Shown: positions 49,890 to 61,165, counted from the first letter of the stretch. The stretch: 64,000 nt of DNA from Symbiodinium natans (GCA_905221605.1 CAJNDS010002155.1:248001-312000), one strand, 5' to 3'. The notes: generated from the sequence alone by a model not told the origin. Program-made: numbers and translations.

Positions 49890-52800
49890 TTACGAGCCGG
49901 CCAGCATGCCGGGCAAGACCAGGACGCACGTAAGTAGAGCACGCATGCTGACATGGCGGAAGCTCATTGCATGACCCAGACTGTCGCATTCGCGAAAAGA
50001 GCCATGGTGCCACTCGGTCGCATCGCCTGGACATTCCGTACAGCTAGCATGGCAGCGTGGCAAGGTAGACTTCGGCACATAGATCTGCGACACAGCAGAG
50101 TCCGACATGCACTGCCAGGGCCGGTCTACGACCTTCGCGGGCCGAGTCGATGTGCATTTTGCATGGCACGTGAGGCCAACGACTTCACATTGCGTGACGA
50201 CGAAGGGCTCAATCGCAAAAGCCTCTTCTTTGGCATCCTCTTCGCGCGTGACGTCGGCGCAGAGCTGGTTGCAGTCGCATACTTCTTGGCACTTTTCCTG
50301 CCGAAGTTGCGTCTCCTGTGCCACCTCTGCATTCTGCGAAGCTTGCTCCCGAGCACTAATCTCCCGGTTCAACTGGTCCCTGCTCCACATGCAAAGCTCC
50401 TTGAGCCCCTCATCTTCCAAGCAGCCACCACCGTGCATGCGATTGTAGATGGACTGAGTCTCCAAAATGGCTCCCATACAGTGCAAGCTGGAGCAAGCTT
50501 CATTCTCTGTAGCAGTCAGCGACAAGTACTTGTTGCTCTGCGTGTCCTCAGCAGGTCCTTGGTTGCCCCAACCCCCATTCGCTTGTTGGGGACAAGACAG
50601 CTGGCCGTACTCGGCCCGGGTCCAGCAGGCCCGGTTGTTGGGATCTGGCACAGCATTGAAGTCCCCCCGCAGAAAGGAGAGGCAGGCATCCCCTATAGGG
50701 ATGCCATTCGGGACCTGGCCCAAAGGACAATACTCACACGGAGCAGAAGAGGATGTGGTGCTTCTGACGCGCCCCGCCGGACAGTCCGTACACGCGCTGT
50801 CCTTGGGCACGCGGCAACCATCTACTATGCTCAGGCCACAGAACGCGCAATCGACGCAAGTGGAGGCGAAGGATTCGGCATAGTTGTCATGTGCCGTCCC
50901 GCTGGGGCATGCTTCACATGCCGTTGAGCCCGACGTCTCAGCATACGTGGACTTGGCGCAAGCTTGGCAGTTCGAGGCACTTCTTGACCCGCTGCGATCG
51001 TTGAAGTAGCCCGGCGAACATGCTGAGCAACTCGCCGTGCCGAACTCTGAGGCATAGTGTCCTGGAGAACAAAAATTGCAAGTGTCAGCGCCAATGCCAG
51101 GCATCTCCGTCCCAGGTGAGCAAGACACGCACTCGGAGAGGCCTTCTTCGGAAGCAAAAGTGCCGGGCCGGCAAATGGGACAAAGCCCACCTGTCCCTGC
51201 CCGGCCCAGGGGGCAAGGCTTACACCCAACACCGTCACCAACAGCCATTTGTCTGTCAGGGCAAACAGAAGTCGTGAGCTTCCACACATCCACGAAACCC
51301 TCCTCTTGGCTGCTCGACAAAAGCAGGCCGTTCAGGTTGGACAAGTGCAAGCTAGCAATCCCCTTCGGCTGTGCCAGAGTCATAAAGCGGGAGCCACGCT
51401 TCGTGACCTCGTAGTAGTGGTAGTTGGCCGAGGGGTCCCACACAAGGCCAGCGCCACCATTCACACCCTCTCCAGCGCTACTCAGCCAGCAAGTGTTGGG
51501 TCCATGGGTCTTGTCGTCACCTGACATGTACGCCCCTATGACCCTCATGCACGCGTGTGTGAGAACAGTCTTCACAGCTACAGGGTGGAGTTGCAGAGGC
51601 CCAGCCTTTAATGGCATAGTCGAAAGAAGTACACCAAGCATTCTCGCAGCAAAGGGCCTGGCAGCTCCGGGCAGCCCACTCAAGTCGCCTCAAGCCTAGA
51701 CTCAACCTCACTCCCGAAAACGCTTTTAGAGTACAATGTGCAGACATGCCAGGCGCAGCTCAAGAGAATGGCTAAAGTCATTTCGCGGAGTGTTCTCTTC
51801 TCTCGTGCAGGTCTCGCCTGGCATTCGTCCACGGTCTTGCCTTCCACGGCGAAGCGGTTGAAGCCCGGCAGGTAGTAACTAAAGGTGTAGCTAAAGTCAC
51901 AAGAGGGGCTGGTGGCCGGGCGCCAGAGGATCAGGTCCTGCTCGTCACCGGAGGCAAGCAGCGGACCCGAGGGGATCCATACAACAGCTTTCACAGGGTG
52001 GCTGTGGTCGTAGAGCAGTGTGGCCAGAGTCCAGGAGCCATCGAGAAAGCGCCAAATGGCCAGGTTCGAGTCCAAGGACGCGCTGGCAAGGAGCCCCATC
52101 GAAGGGAGGAAAGCCAGGCTGGTGACTATGCGAGAGTGACCGCTGAGTCGGGCTGTCTTCGTCCAGTTGGACTGCCCCTTCACAGGGACCCAAATCTCGA
52201 TGTCTGCGAAAGATGCGCATGCGATGCCAGCTTGTTGGCCAAAGCTCACATCCTCTAGAGCCTCAGGCGCCCAAGAGAAAGGACCAAGCTGGCCCTCGAA
52301 GTCGCTTGCAAGGGTCTCGTTTACGCTCCCCGTTTTTGGCCACACGGTGACCATCTCGTCCTCCGTTGAGCTTAGCAAGCCGAAGCTGCTGATTTTCAGG
52401 TGCCTCACCCTCCCCACCGCCTTGGAGCCCACGAAGCTCAGGGATGTGGAGCTCAGCTGCCAGAAGTCGATGCTTTCCTGCCCTTCCCGGGCTGTGGCCA
52501 CCCAGGTGGAGGTCGCCGCCAGAGTATAGATCGGCACAGAAGGCGCCGCTGGAGTCTCACAGACAACCTGCTCCCCACCATAGGACCGGAGGCTGTAGAT
52601 GCAAAGGCTGGCATCTTTCAGCGCCACTATGGCCACTTCGGCCCCGTCTGCCTCAAAGACCTGAAGGTCCGTGGCTCCAGTGGCAGAGCGGAGGGTGCCG
52701 ATCTTCTCGGTGAGGACAATGGCCGCAGCTGCCTCCTCGAAAGAGACCTCCTGCTTCCAAGGGCACGTGGCCTCAGTCACCGGACTCGTCTGCGCTGCGC

Positions 52801-53119
52801 AAGCCTGGTAGGAGTAGTAGAGCTGGCTGCTGCCGCCAAGTGTTGTGGGCTGGGTGTCAACCAAGCTGCAAGAAGCGCTCACGTAGCACCAAGGCTGGCA
52901 ACACCACAATCCCGGAGTGGCATCCGGGTACAGCTCGGTGCACTGCTGGAGACTGCCGCATGCATGAGCGGTGCAGTTGCCGTCATCCCATGCAGCGCAG
53001 GAGCTCCCATACTCCACGGGCAAGCCTCGGGCAATACCCTCAGCCCCCGGGCCGATACCTGTGCAAGGGCAGCTGGCGCTGGCGATTTCGAAGCAAAGCA
53101 CCCAGGGCAGAACTCTCAT
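49890..53119 (-). CDS. Secreted mosaic protein: cysteine-rich N-terminus, WD40-like propeller, PAN/apple-like domain, GCC2/GCC3-type cysteine repeats
   Basis: Exons 53119-51816, 51688-51606 and 51520-49890 total 3018 bp, exactly 1005 codons plus stop. Introns are GA-AG (127 bp) and GC-AG (85 bp). It begins with a signal peptide (MRVLPWVLCFEIASA) followed by a cysteine-rich module ending PGLWCCQPWCYVSASC. Residues ~130-410 form a degenerate propeller with two clear WD-type blades (LSGHSRIVTSLAFLPSMGLL and HSHPVKAVVWIP). Across the two introns a PAN/apple-like domain appears (KTVDECQA|RLEWAARSCQ, CCENAWCTSFDYAIK|GDD, CWLSSAGEG). Then come six or so CPPG-type repeats (CPICRPGTFASEEGLSEC, CNFCSPGHYASEFGTASC, CSACSPGYFNDRSG) as in ephrin-receptor-like GCC2_GCC3 modules. 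The C-terminal 250 residues have paired cysteines and a coiled-coil-like stretch. Likely a surface or secreted recognition or matrix protein. Confidence 0.85.
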
Positions 53120-53149
53120 CGTTGGCGGGAGTCAGGACGCGGAACCGCG

Positions 53150-53262
53150 TCTTCAGTCACAGTCTACACAGTTCTAATGAATACGTGTCACTCTACGTGT
53201 CCTGGACGTCTTCAGTCTACACGCTTCTGATAATTGCGTGTCACTCTACATGTCCTGGGCTT
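53150..53262. repeat. Tandem duplication upstream of the mosaic-protein gene
   Basis: Two ~55-bp units (GTCTTCAGTC, then GTCTACAC, then CGTGTCACTCTACGTGTCCT) at 53150-53208 and 53209-53262. They lie 30-140 bp upstream of the ATG at 53119. Confidence 0.7.
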
Positions 53263-53392
53263 CAGCCAACATCATGTCCAACATGTTCATTCACATGCTG
53301 AGGCAAGACTCCCACGCACAGTGCAGATGCAGCACACGACATTTGCTTTCTTCTCAAGCAGACACAAGCGCTGACGTCCTCCCTCGCTCTAA

Positions 53393-53423
53393 CTCTCTCT
53401 CGTCTCCCTCCCCCTCTCCCTCC

Positions 53424-53486
<63 letters not shown>

Positions 53487-53543
53487 TATCCCTCACTCGC
53501 TCGCTCGCTCGCTCGCTCTCTCTCCCTCCCTCCCTCCCTCCCT

Positions 53544-53580
<37 letters not shown>

Positions 53581-53624
53581 TCCTTCCTTCCGTTGCACTC
53601 AACCCCCAGCAGGGGGTCGCCCTT

Positions 53625-53666
<42 letters not shown>

Positions 53667-53815
53667 ACTCTCTCACTCTCTCACTCTCTCACTCTCACAC
53701 TCCCACACTCTCACACTCCCCTCTCACACACTCTCACTCTCTCACTTCTTACCCTCTCACTCACTCGCTCATTCACTCACTCCCTCTCTCGCTCTCTCTT
53801 CCTTCCTGCGCACTT
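53393..53815. repeat. 420-bp CT-rich microsatellite block
   Basis: (CT)n, (CTCG)n, (CCCT)n and (CTCA)n sub-arrays interrupted once by unique sequence at 53585-53625. Lies upstream of the 1005-residue mosaic-protein gene. The Ser/Leu ORF reading through it is an artefact. Confidence 0.9.
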
Positions 53816-54439
53816 GACCACGTTATGCATGGAAGCCAAAACACATCAAGTTTCTGAACAACAAGCAGTCAGGCATATGTGGCATATGTGACGCCATGGC
53901 ATTACTTCCAATGCTTCGTCGTCAGAATCGTGCGCGCGTTGTTGCTGCTGGCAACGCCGGGGACTATCTCCAAGACGCTGTTTGATTTTGCATTTTGATC
54001 CTTGTAGCTCGCAGCTGGAGTGAGTTTCTCACACTATGAACCGCAAAAAAGATTCCAAGAACAATGGCTTGCAAACACTGTGAGCTCCTTTGTATCTCTG
54101 CTTCTGTTCTGCCTGACATGAGTTTGAGGTCTGAGGTAGTGTACCACTATAGCCGTTACAGTAGCAAGCAGCTTCAGGATGAACATGCCTCCAACAGCCG
54201 AGGCCTTGTGCCGTGCGAAGCCCGATGGTCTTGCTTAGATTTTGTTGCATGCGCTGCATGTAGCTGACGTGTTGACCTATCTGACTGGCATCATGGCAAT
54301 TGCAGCATGTCAACTTACAATAGCTTGCATGTCCCCGACCTTGCTGGTCTAGAGCTGCTAGCTTGACCCGAAAACAGCTCCGTCCGTCAGCATGCGTCAA
54401 AGATTAAGACATCGTCCGGTTCGCATGGGGACAGAGTTC

Positions 54440-54787
54440 TCAAGGCATTCTGGTGGGAGAGGGTGTTGGCAGGGTTTGGGAGGCTGAAAAATTCTCGGCA
54501 GTGAGTTTCTGCGGCCAAGTTGGCTGGCGTTCTTGCATAGGGGTTGCTGGCACCATGGGACCATGATGTGTGTGCTTGGTCACTGCTGCTCCAGTTGCGT
54601 CGGAACTGGCCCTGTCTTTCTTCGTCTTCCTGACCATGCCCCTCTTCTTAGGCGCTGCGCCCCCGACTGTATTTGAGGGTGCCGGTGCCCTCTCGAGCCT
54701 CGCCCTGTTGCGCTTTCGTTGCTTCCCCCCTGCCTTCATGCTTGTTTTCTGGCTCTTCGCCTCCGTCGATACTGTTCCAGAAGCCAT
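54440..54787 (-). CDS. Small basic protein, 115 residues, unrecognised
   Basis: ATG at 54787 (MASGTVSTEAKSQKTSMKAG) chosen over an upstream non-ATG extension. The sequence is lysine/arginine-rich (GGKQRKRNRARLERAP, PKKRGMVRKTKKDR) with two possible nuclear localisation signals, then a Pro/Thr-rich tail ending PTPSPTRMP. No domain recognised. It may be a complete intronless gene or a first exon. Neighbouring 300-400 bp on each side show no other coding signal. Confidence 0.45.
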   Translation of the reverse strand: MASGTVSTEAKSQKTSMKAGGKQRKRNRARLERAPAPSNTVGGAAPKKRGMVRKTKKDRASSDATGAAVTKHTHHGPMVPATPMQERQPTWPQKLTAENFSASQTLPTPSPTRMP

Positions 54788-55084
54788 GCGGTCCAAAAAT
54801 CAGACGTGTAAACCTGAACACCGTGCAATCTTAACAGTCTGGTTTTTTGCCTCATTGGATCATAGGAACCCGAACAACCTACATCCTAAACCCTAGCAAG
54901 CAAACTCTTGAACGAAACTAAACCCTAACCCTAAAACCGTGGCGGCCCTAAGCAGCTGGAAACCCTAACGATGCCTCAGCCCTAACCTCGCCTTCAACCA
55001 CGACCGGCAACAAACCCTTAGGCCTGAACCCTAAACCCGTTCAGCCGAACTCACGGGAAACCCCAGACTGAGGTCCAAACGCCC

Positions 55085-55235
55085 CTGAACCCCTAAACCC
55101 CAAACCCCAAACCCTAAACCCTAAACCCCAAACAACCCTAAACCCTAAACCCTAAACCCCAAACCCAAACCCCAAAAAACCCTCAACCCCAAGCCCCAAA
55201 CCCTAAACCCTAAACCCTAAACCCTAAACCCTACA
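55085..55235 (-). repeat. Degenerate CCCTAAA/CCCCAAA array
   Basis: About 18 units, alternating CCCTAAA and CCCCAAA types, followed by a shorter divergent TTTAGGG stretch at 55330-55352 in opposite orientation. Confidence 0.85.
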
Positions 55236-56577
55236 CCCACTGAGGTCCAAACGCCACCAGCGCAGGTGAGCGAGGCGAGGAAGTTCCAGAGCCTCTGGGC
55301 TCCAAGGGCACGGGACTTGGGATGTTCCGGTTTAGGGTTTGGGGTTTAGGGTTACTAGGACTTTTGGTAGAAGGGTGAACATCCCAAGGGAACGGGACTT
55401 GAGGGGACTTCGGTTCTCACGCCTGCGGGCGGCAGGACACCACGACTACAAGCTCAGAACCTGAATCAAGAGTCAGCCACTATGTAATATGGCAGCGCTG
55501 TGAAAAAAAGAGGGCAACCTGTGAAGAAACCCTTAACCCTAAACCCTAAACTCTAAAGTTCGGGTCAGGATGCTAAGTAGACACATCCTACGCCGTGTTT
55601 TGCGGCTTCGGAATTGTGTCTCTTTTGCCTAACCCCTAAGCCCAAAAAACCCTAAGCCGGAAACCTCTACACAGAAGTGCCAGGTCGCAAAAGCTGGCCC
55701 GTGGGGAATCCGGCAGCCCGCAACACCATGAAGTCCCCAATCTCCTTCACACTGTGTGCTGGGTGGGCATTCGGGAGTACGAAAAGGGAGGGTTTAGGGT
55801 TTAATGTGGCACCCGGTTTAGTGTGGGGGCCCCCCCCCCCCCCTGGACAGTCGGAGGCGCGGATGGGATCCTGATTACACGGCCCCGGGTTCATATGATT
55901 TTAATAGGGAGGAGCTTAGATAAGTTCAAAAGGGGCAGTGATGCCCGGCTATCTTTTTTAAAGGCGCGGCGCGTGGAATTTCTTACGGCGCCCGGACGAT
56001 TTGTCTTTAAAGAGGGACTCCCAAACAGTCAGGGTGTCCTGAATAATTCGGCCAGTTTGTCTTTAAAGCGGGGGCCGATACTAAACCGGGTGCAACATTA
56101 GGTTTTAGGGTTTAGGGTTTGGGGTTAGGGTTTAGGGTTGTGTAGGTGGAGGGCATTTTGGGGAGGGCGACATTTCTGCAAGCACTCCATGCAACAGCAG
56201 GCTCCACGCAGGGAGGACATGTGGGGCATGGAAGAACTGTTGTTTGGCCCGGACACAGCTGGCATCAACTGGCTGGGAAAGGACACGTGCCCGCGATGCC
56301 CATGACCCGCACTCTTGCAGAGACGTCTTGCACTTTGAGCGCACAATTGCAACGCTTGTGCCCCAAAACTCTGAATTGCGAAGGCTCCCCTGCCCAAACC
56401 TTCATAGGTTTCCGTCCTGCGGAAGCTCATGGACCTTGGCCCAACAACGTCTGAATGTAGGCTGCTTGCCTGCCTACGCTCGGTTCAATCCCCGGATGCT
56501 GACGAACAACACACTGAAGTAGGAAAACGAGGCTTTGGCCCCTGAGCACCTCAAAGAGATGTCACAAAAGTCCCCAA

Positions 56578-56675
56578 ACTTTGGGGACGAAATGAACCCT
56601 AAATTGGGGTCATATACCCTGACTACTATACTTCCGATTAAGGTCTCTGAACCAGAAGTTCATTTCGTCCCCAAG
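56578..56675. mobile_element. Family A element, both termini intact
   Basis: ACTTTGGGGACGAAATGAAC at one end and CATTTCGTCCCCAAGG at the other: a near-perfect inverted repeat (GGGGACGAAATGAAC). The middle has TATACCCTGACTACTATACT. Confidence 0.65.
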
Positions 56676-57814
56676 GAACAAGGCCACGAAGAGTTCCCCA
56701 AGGAAAGAGGCCATGGCGGGAAGGGAATGGGGGGGGTAGCACCAAGAGGTGAAGGCAAGATCTCCACCCTAAACCGTAACCCTTAACCCTTAACCCCAAA
56801 CCCCAAACCCTAAACCGTAACTCATGCAGAAACCCAGGTCCGCACCATGGATTTAGGGTACCTCATTCTCTCATTCTGTACTAACCAACAGTAAGAGAGT
56901 AGGTCTTCATAGCAAGGGTTGATATTGAAAAGGCATCAACCAGACTGTGCCACTGAGGGCATTGCGGCCACAGCAATCATGGCAGACATGCCTCGAGCGA
57001 CAGCAAAAAAAGGGCCACTGCGTACCGGCCATGGGGCTCTCTACAGCAGCAGGCCGGGATTAGGGTTTAGGGTTTCTGCTGCATGGTCTGAGGGTTCAGG
57101 GTTTAGGGTTTAGGTTCTTGCAACTGGCACAGAATGGAGTGGTCGTCTTTAGGTATTAACGAAACGGATATTGAGACCGTACCTCTTCTCGGAACAACCT
57201 CACATCTTCCACTCTGATCAGCACGGAACTGAAGCGCAGCAGCGAAGCCAGTGTCGAAGAAACCATTAGCCCCTAGGTCCACGGATTTTGGAGGATTTGC
57301 GGCTGCCTTCTCCTTTTTTCACTAAGAAACTTAGGGCGGGCCAGTTTCTGGACATTCTGTCGAGCTCAGTGGCTCAGTGGCAATCGCGACTCTTGTTTAT
57401 CATCTCTTGACCCAACCCCTGTGTGTCCCCCGTTCGCGCCCGAATGCCCAAAGCCCTGTTTGTTTCCGCAGCCAGCCGCAAGGCCGAATTTACCCCAAGC
57501 TGGGGCGCTTCTTAGACCTCGAAAAAACCCGAAGCACACAAAAGCCTACAGTTAACAGCCAAGGTCCTCGTCTGCTTCTAACTTGCAGCCCGAACTCTAA
57601 ACTGCCTAAATCTTATAAACCAGTTTAAAAGCCAACAGCCAAAACCCTGCAGCTTACCTTGGGGACTAAATCAACCCAAAACAGGTTTTAGGGCTCATAT
57701 ACCCTTCATAGAAATGCTACTAGCAATGGGGCATATGATTGATACCTTAAAAGGTTTCAGGGTTCAAAAACCCTTCATAGAAATTCTACTAGCATGGGGG
57801 TACATGACCACAAT

Positions 57815-58000
57815 GTTGCTTAGTTGTCCAGTCATCTGGGGGAATTAAAGGTTAGCCTTTGGGATGATAAGGAGCTTATATTACCCCCAAAAAAGGTTAA
57901 AGGCTAGGGTTTAGGGTTTAGGGTTTAGGGTTTAGGGTTTAGGGTTTAGGGTTTAGGGCTAGGGTTTAGGGCTTAGGGTTCACCTACTCTACTACTAGGT
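57815..58000. mobile_element. Family H element with internal telomeric-type array
   Basis: TTGCTTAGTTGTCCAGTCAT, GGGGGAATTAAAGGTTAGCC, then a TTTAGGG array (57906-57978), then CACCTACTCTACTACTAGGT. It matches 48152-48260, which has no array inside. Confidence 0.6.
57906..57978 (+). repeat. Telomeric-type array within a family H element
   Basis: TTTAGGG x8 then GGGCTA and GGGCTTA variants, bounded on both sides by family H sequence. Confidence 0.9.
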
Positions 58001-58100
58001 TTCGGCTGTCATTTGGTCCCCCAAGGTACCAACAACTCCCAGAGCCCTTGCGACAGCCTGCTGGTGCGCCAGCCATCCACGAGAGGCCCAGGCCTGCTTA

Positions 58101-58224
58101 GGGGTTTAGGGTTTAGGGTTTAGGGTTTAGGGTTTAGGGTTTAGGGTTTAGGGTTTAGGGTTTAGGGTTTAGGGTTTAGGGTTTAGGGTTTAGGGTTTAG
58201 GGTTTAGGGTTTAGGGTTTAGGGT
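58101..58224 (+). repeat. Interstitial telomeric array, longest in window
   Basis: About 17 head-to-tail TTTAGGG units with almost no variants. It is internal, flanked on both sides by unique sequence, so it is not a chromosome end. Confidence 0.95.
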
Positions 58225-58325
58225 GTAAGCCCCAAGGCGAGGGTGGCTCAGGATTCAGGGCTTCAAGCCCTTTTGGTTGCAAGCAGCTTCACGGCGTGAT
58301 TCGGACTCCCCAGATGATTCTAACT

Positions 58326-58422
58326 CCTACTACATGGGCTATCCTACTCTATAACCCCTGAAAAGGGCCCTTTATAGGGCTGGTTCGGGGATTGTAAGGC
58401 CTTATAGCCCTTGCTGGTAGAG
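58326..58422. mobile_element. Family B element
   Basis: ACATGGGCTATCCTACTCTA, AACCCCTGAAAAGGGCCCTT, GGATTGTAAGGCCTTATAGC and a closing CTGGTAG. Sits between candidate exons of the 58-59 kb gene. Confidence 0.55.
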
Positions 58423-58625
58423 ATTAGGGCTTGTAAGGTGCACCCGTGCCGGCACCTCAGAGAGCCCCCGGGTTCAAAGAGGGTCTCGGCTACAGCGGCC
58501 TCGCTATGGTGGTTCAAAGCTGATAGAGATGCCGACCTCCCTGGTTTCATCAGCGGAGGGTTCAAAAACGGCTTGGAGCCGACTAGGTCTGCATGCCTTG
58601 AGAACGCTACCGTCAGGAAAACGGT

Positions 58626-58830
58626 TTACCCTAACCCTGAAACCTCAGTCCTTTCAAGGGCCATCTGGGCTGCCATACTTATTCCATCCACGAAGTTGTG
58701 GAGCATCTCTGTGACCTCACGCCGGGTGTAATTCTGCACCAGGTGCTCCCATGGCTCAACGTTGATTCTGAGCTGAGTACCCGAAGCCCAATGTCGGTGC
58801 ATGCAACGCTGGAAAGTTGAACCCGGTCGC
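58626..58830 (-). CDS. Candidate exon, unrecognised
   Basis: Frame reads CMHRHWASGTQLRINVEPWE then HLVQNYTRREVTEMLHNFVD and GISMAAQMALER. It is charged and helical with no stops, and looks like coding sequence. A possible upstream exon (RYERIMRLLRPLAREWLCRV) lies at ~59105-59010 and a downstream one (AVAETLFEPGGSLRCRHG) at ~58510-58430, next to a family B element. Family unknown. Confidence 0.35.
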
Positions 58831-60684
58831 AGACACAAGCCGACCACACTTCCCCCCTCAGCAAAAAACTACACATTCTCACCCGAAACCCCTTCACCCC
58901 TTCGGTTGCGCTTTTGGACCAGCCCGAAGCTTCAGCTGGGTAGCTCCAGATGGAGCTGTAATGCAAAATTTCGGGGGGGGGGGGAATGGGTTTGAAGCTT
59001 GGAGTCTGAGTCGCCTGCGAGATTGGCCCAGCCGTAAGCATGGACCTCTGCACTCTGCACAGCCACTCTCTCGCAAGGGGCCTCAGAAGCCTCATTATTC
59101 TCTCATATCTCGGAGAAGCCAGGTGAGGCAAACACCATCCCTAAACCCCTAAACCCCTAAACCCCTAAACCCTAAAACCCTAAACCCCAAACACACCCCG
59201 AAATGCCATGTCTGAAGCTCTCTAGGTGCTTTTCCTACAGGCCTTGGTATTGAGACGGCACTGTGCATTGAGGCGGCCACTTGCGTGCCATGCTGGGCAC
59301 CTGGACGTCCAAAATCAATCCACTGACCGTGCCGCAAGTGTTACCAGCGTCTCATTTGTTATGTATGTATATGTATGTATATGTATGTATATGTATGTAT
59401 AGATACCACCATGTAGGTAAGCCCCCCTGGGCCCCCGGAACCAACCCCGGAGAGCACTTTAGCTTCACGCCCATATTCGACATATATATATATATGTATA
59501 GAGAGTATTTATGTATATATGGAAAATTAAAATAACAAAAAACGTATGTATATAGGATAATATTATTTATGGACTATGGCACAGCATGCACGTCTGAATT
59601 CCACGCGCCAGAAACATTGCAGGCGTAGCGTGAGATTATCAGATAGGACCGGGCAAGAAGGCGACTTCAGGGTTTTAGGGTTTCAGGGTTTCAGGGTTTC
59701 AGGGTTTTAGGGTTTTAGGGTTTTAGGGTTTTAGGGTTTGCAAGAGCTTTAGGATCTTAATTAGGGTTTGCAAAGGCCAGGGAGGGCGGCCGTTGGAAGG
59801 GAAGCAGGAAAGCTATTTCGTGAGGCATCAATCCTGCAACGAACCGAAGGCACCTCAGAGCTACATGCTAAATAAATATTGTGGGCCTTTGTTGGGCACC
59901 TATTAGGAACACGGTGGAGTAACCCAAAGAGCCCGAACTCGGAGTAAGTCCCCAATGGGTCCAAACACCTGCCTTCGTGGTGATCGTGATGTTGGTGACG
60001 CCATTCACACACTTCCGGAATTGCTAAGATGGCTAAACCTTGGGCGGTGTTGGATGAGGGCTCGCCATAATGACAAAAGGATAGAAAGGCGGGGTACAGA
60101 GACGCTCACAGCAACACCTGCCGCGTGAAGCTTCCGAGGGCACAGCTGGTACTTGGTGTTTTGGGTTGTTGGAGAGTGATTTGATATGAGACAATCTGAG
60201 ACAATGCTTCCAAGATTGAGATTCATGGTGACTAACTTTCTCACTGCTTGGGGGGTTTAGGGGCTCAGTTTAGGATGGGTGCCGGCTACTGCCTCGGAGA
60301 AGCCTTTCTATGCATGCCTTCCACAAGCCAACCACCGAGGTCCTCGCAGCCCACCGTGGCGGAAACACCCACGGCACTCATAGTGTCGTGGTCCGCTCCC
60401 TGACAGGAGCTCAGGGCGGGAGTCGAAAATAACAGGGATTCTCTTGACAGGCTGCTCAGCAAAAGTCCAAGACGCTGGATTTAAGGGCACCCCGTTTACG
60501 TGCGGTCACAGTTTGGCGCATGTTCGTTCAGAGACCCTGCTTCGAACGCAACGAGCCCGGTGTCTCAACAGCGGATCACAGGAGCTCTCGGCGGGTAACG
60601 TTGCACTGCTTTTAACAAATAGTCGTCCCCCCCAACAAATTTGGACCCTCCATAAACACATGGCGTGGCGACCCCTCCAAACAA

Positions 60685-60688
<4 letters not shown>

Positions 60689-60716
<28 letters not shown>

Positions 60717-60717
60717 A
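60689..60717. repeat. Poly-G tract
   Basis: About 28 consecutive G. Similar runs at 464-478, 1382-1397, 8987-9009, 33427-33469 (C), 41982-42022, 47898-47923 (C), 40147-40163 (C) and 31660-31672 recur near intron-like sites. Confidence 0.9.
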
Positions 60718-60768
60718 ACCGCCCTCTCAAGCCTTTAGGACATCAAGGCCTGAAGCTTTCCAGCCTTT

Positions 60769-61165
60769 AAGATTCCTGGAGCCCAAGGGCCTCAGGGCCT
60801 TAAGCCTTACTGCGTAAGCCCTGATATAACCCTAAACACAAACCCTTAAACACAACAATCATCCGGAATAAAACGTGTGTATTATAGAGGGTGACCAGAC
60901 AAACTTGCCAAAGACAGTCCGGCCAGCCCGTGGGCTATCTATCACAAAATGTTTGGGGCCTCGGCTTTCCATGGAACTGGTGGGCTTAGCTTTCTGGCTT
61001 TTTCCGGGCTCTGGCTCTGTAAGATTCCTGGAGCCCAAGACCCTCAGGGCCTCAAGCCTTAATGCATAAGCCCTTAACCCTAAACACAAACCCTTAGAAA
61101 ACAACAACCGTCCGGGAAAAAAAAAACTTGTGATACTAGCGGGTCACTCCAACAAACTCGGTTCG
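60769..61165. repeat. Direct duplication of a ~135-bp block
   Basis: Blocks 60769-~60905 and 61021-~61165 share AAGATTCCTGGAGCCCAAG, CTCAGGGCC, AAGCCTTA, TAACCCTAAACACAAACCCT and a following TCCGG/ACTTG region. They are separated by 115 bp of unrelated sequence. Confidence 0.75.

Larger units (their letters stand above)
57656..58026. mobile_element. Family A element interrupted by a family H element
   Basis: Starts ACCTTGGGGACTAAATCAAC, has a tandemly repeated central arm (ACCCTTCATAGAAATGCTAC and ACCCTTCATAGAAATTCTAC), is broken at 57814, and ends CATTTGGTCCCCCAAGGT at 58009-58026. The break holds family H plus a telomere-type array. Confidence 0.65.
53900..58300. other. Mostly repeat, one small basic ORF
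   Basis: Apart from the ORF at 54440-54787, this holds degenerate telomeric arrays (54900-55235, 56102-56140, 56766-56815), poly-C (55837-55850), family A and H elements and the long arrays near 57.9 and 58.1 kb. No exon recognised. Confidence 0.5.

Noticed and set aside
53238-53891. 217-codon plus-strand ORF of Ser/Leu repeats
   Set aside because: It translates a CT microsatellite block; no non-repetitive coding sequence supports it.
58101-58224. Chromosome end (telomere)
   Set aside because: Arrays are short, in both orientations, and flanked by unique sequence and elements on both sides; these are interstitial repeats.
59281-59535. Plus-strand ORF rich in Tyr/Met/Cys
   Set aside because: Produced by TATG and TA microsatellites at 59359-59520.
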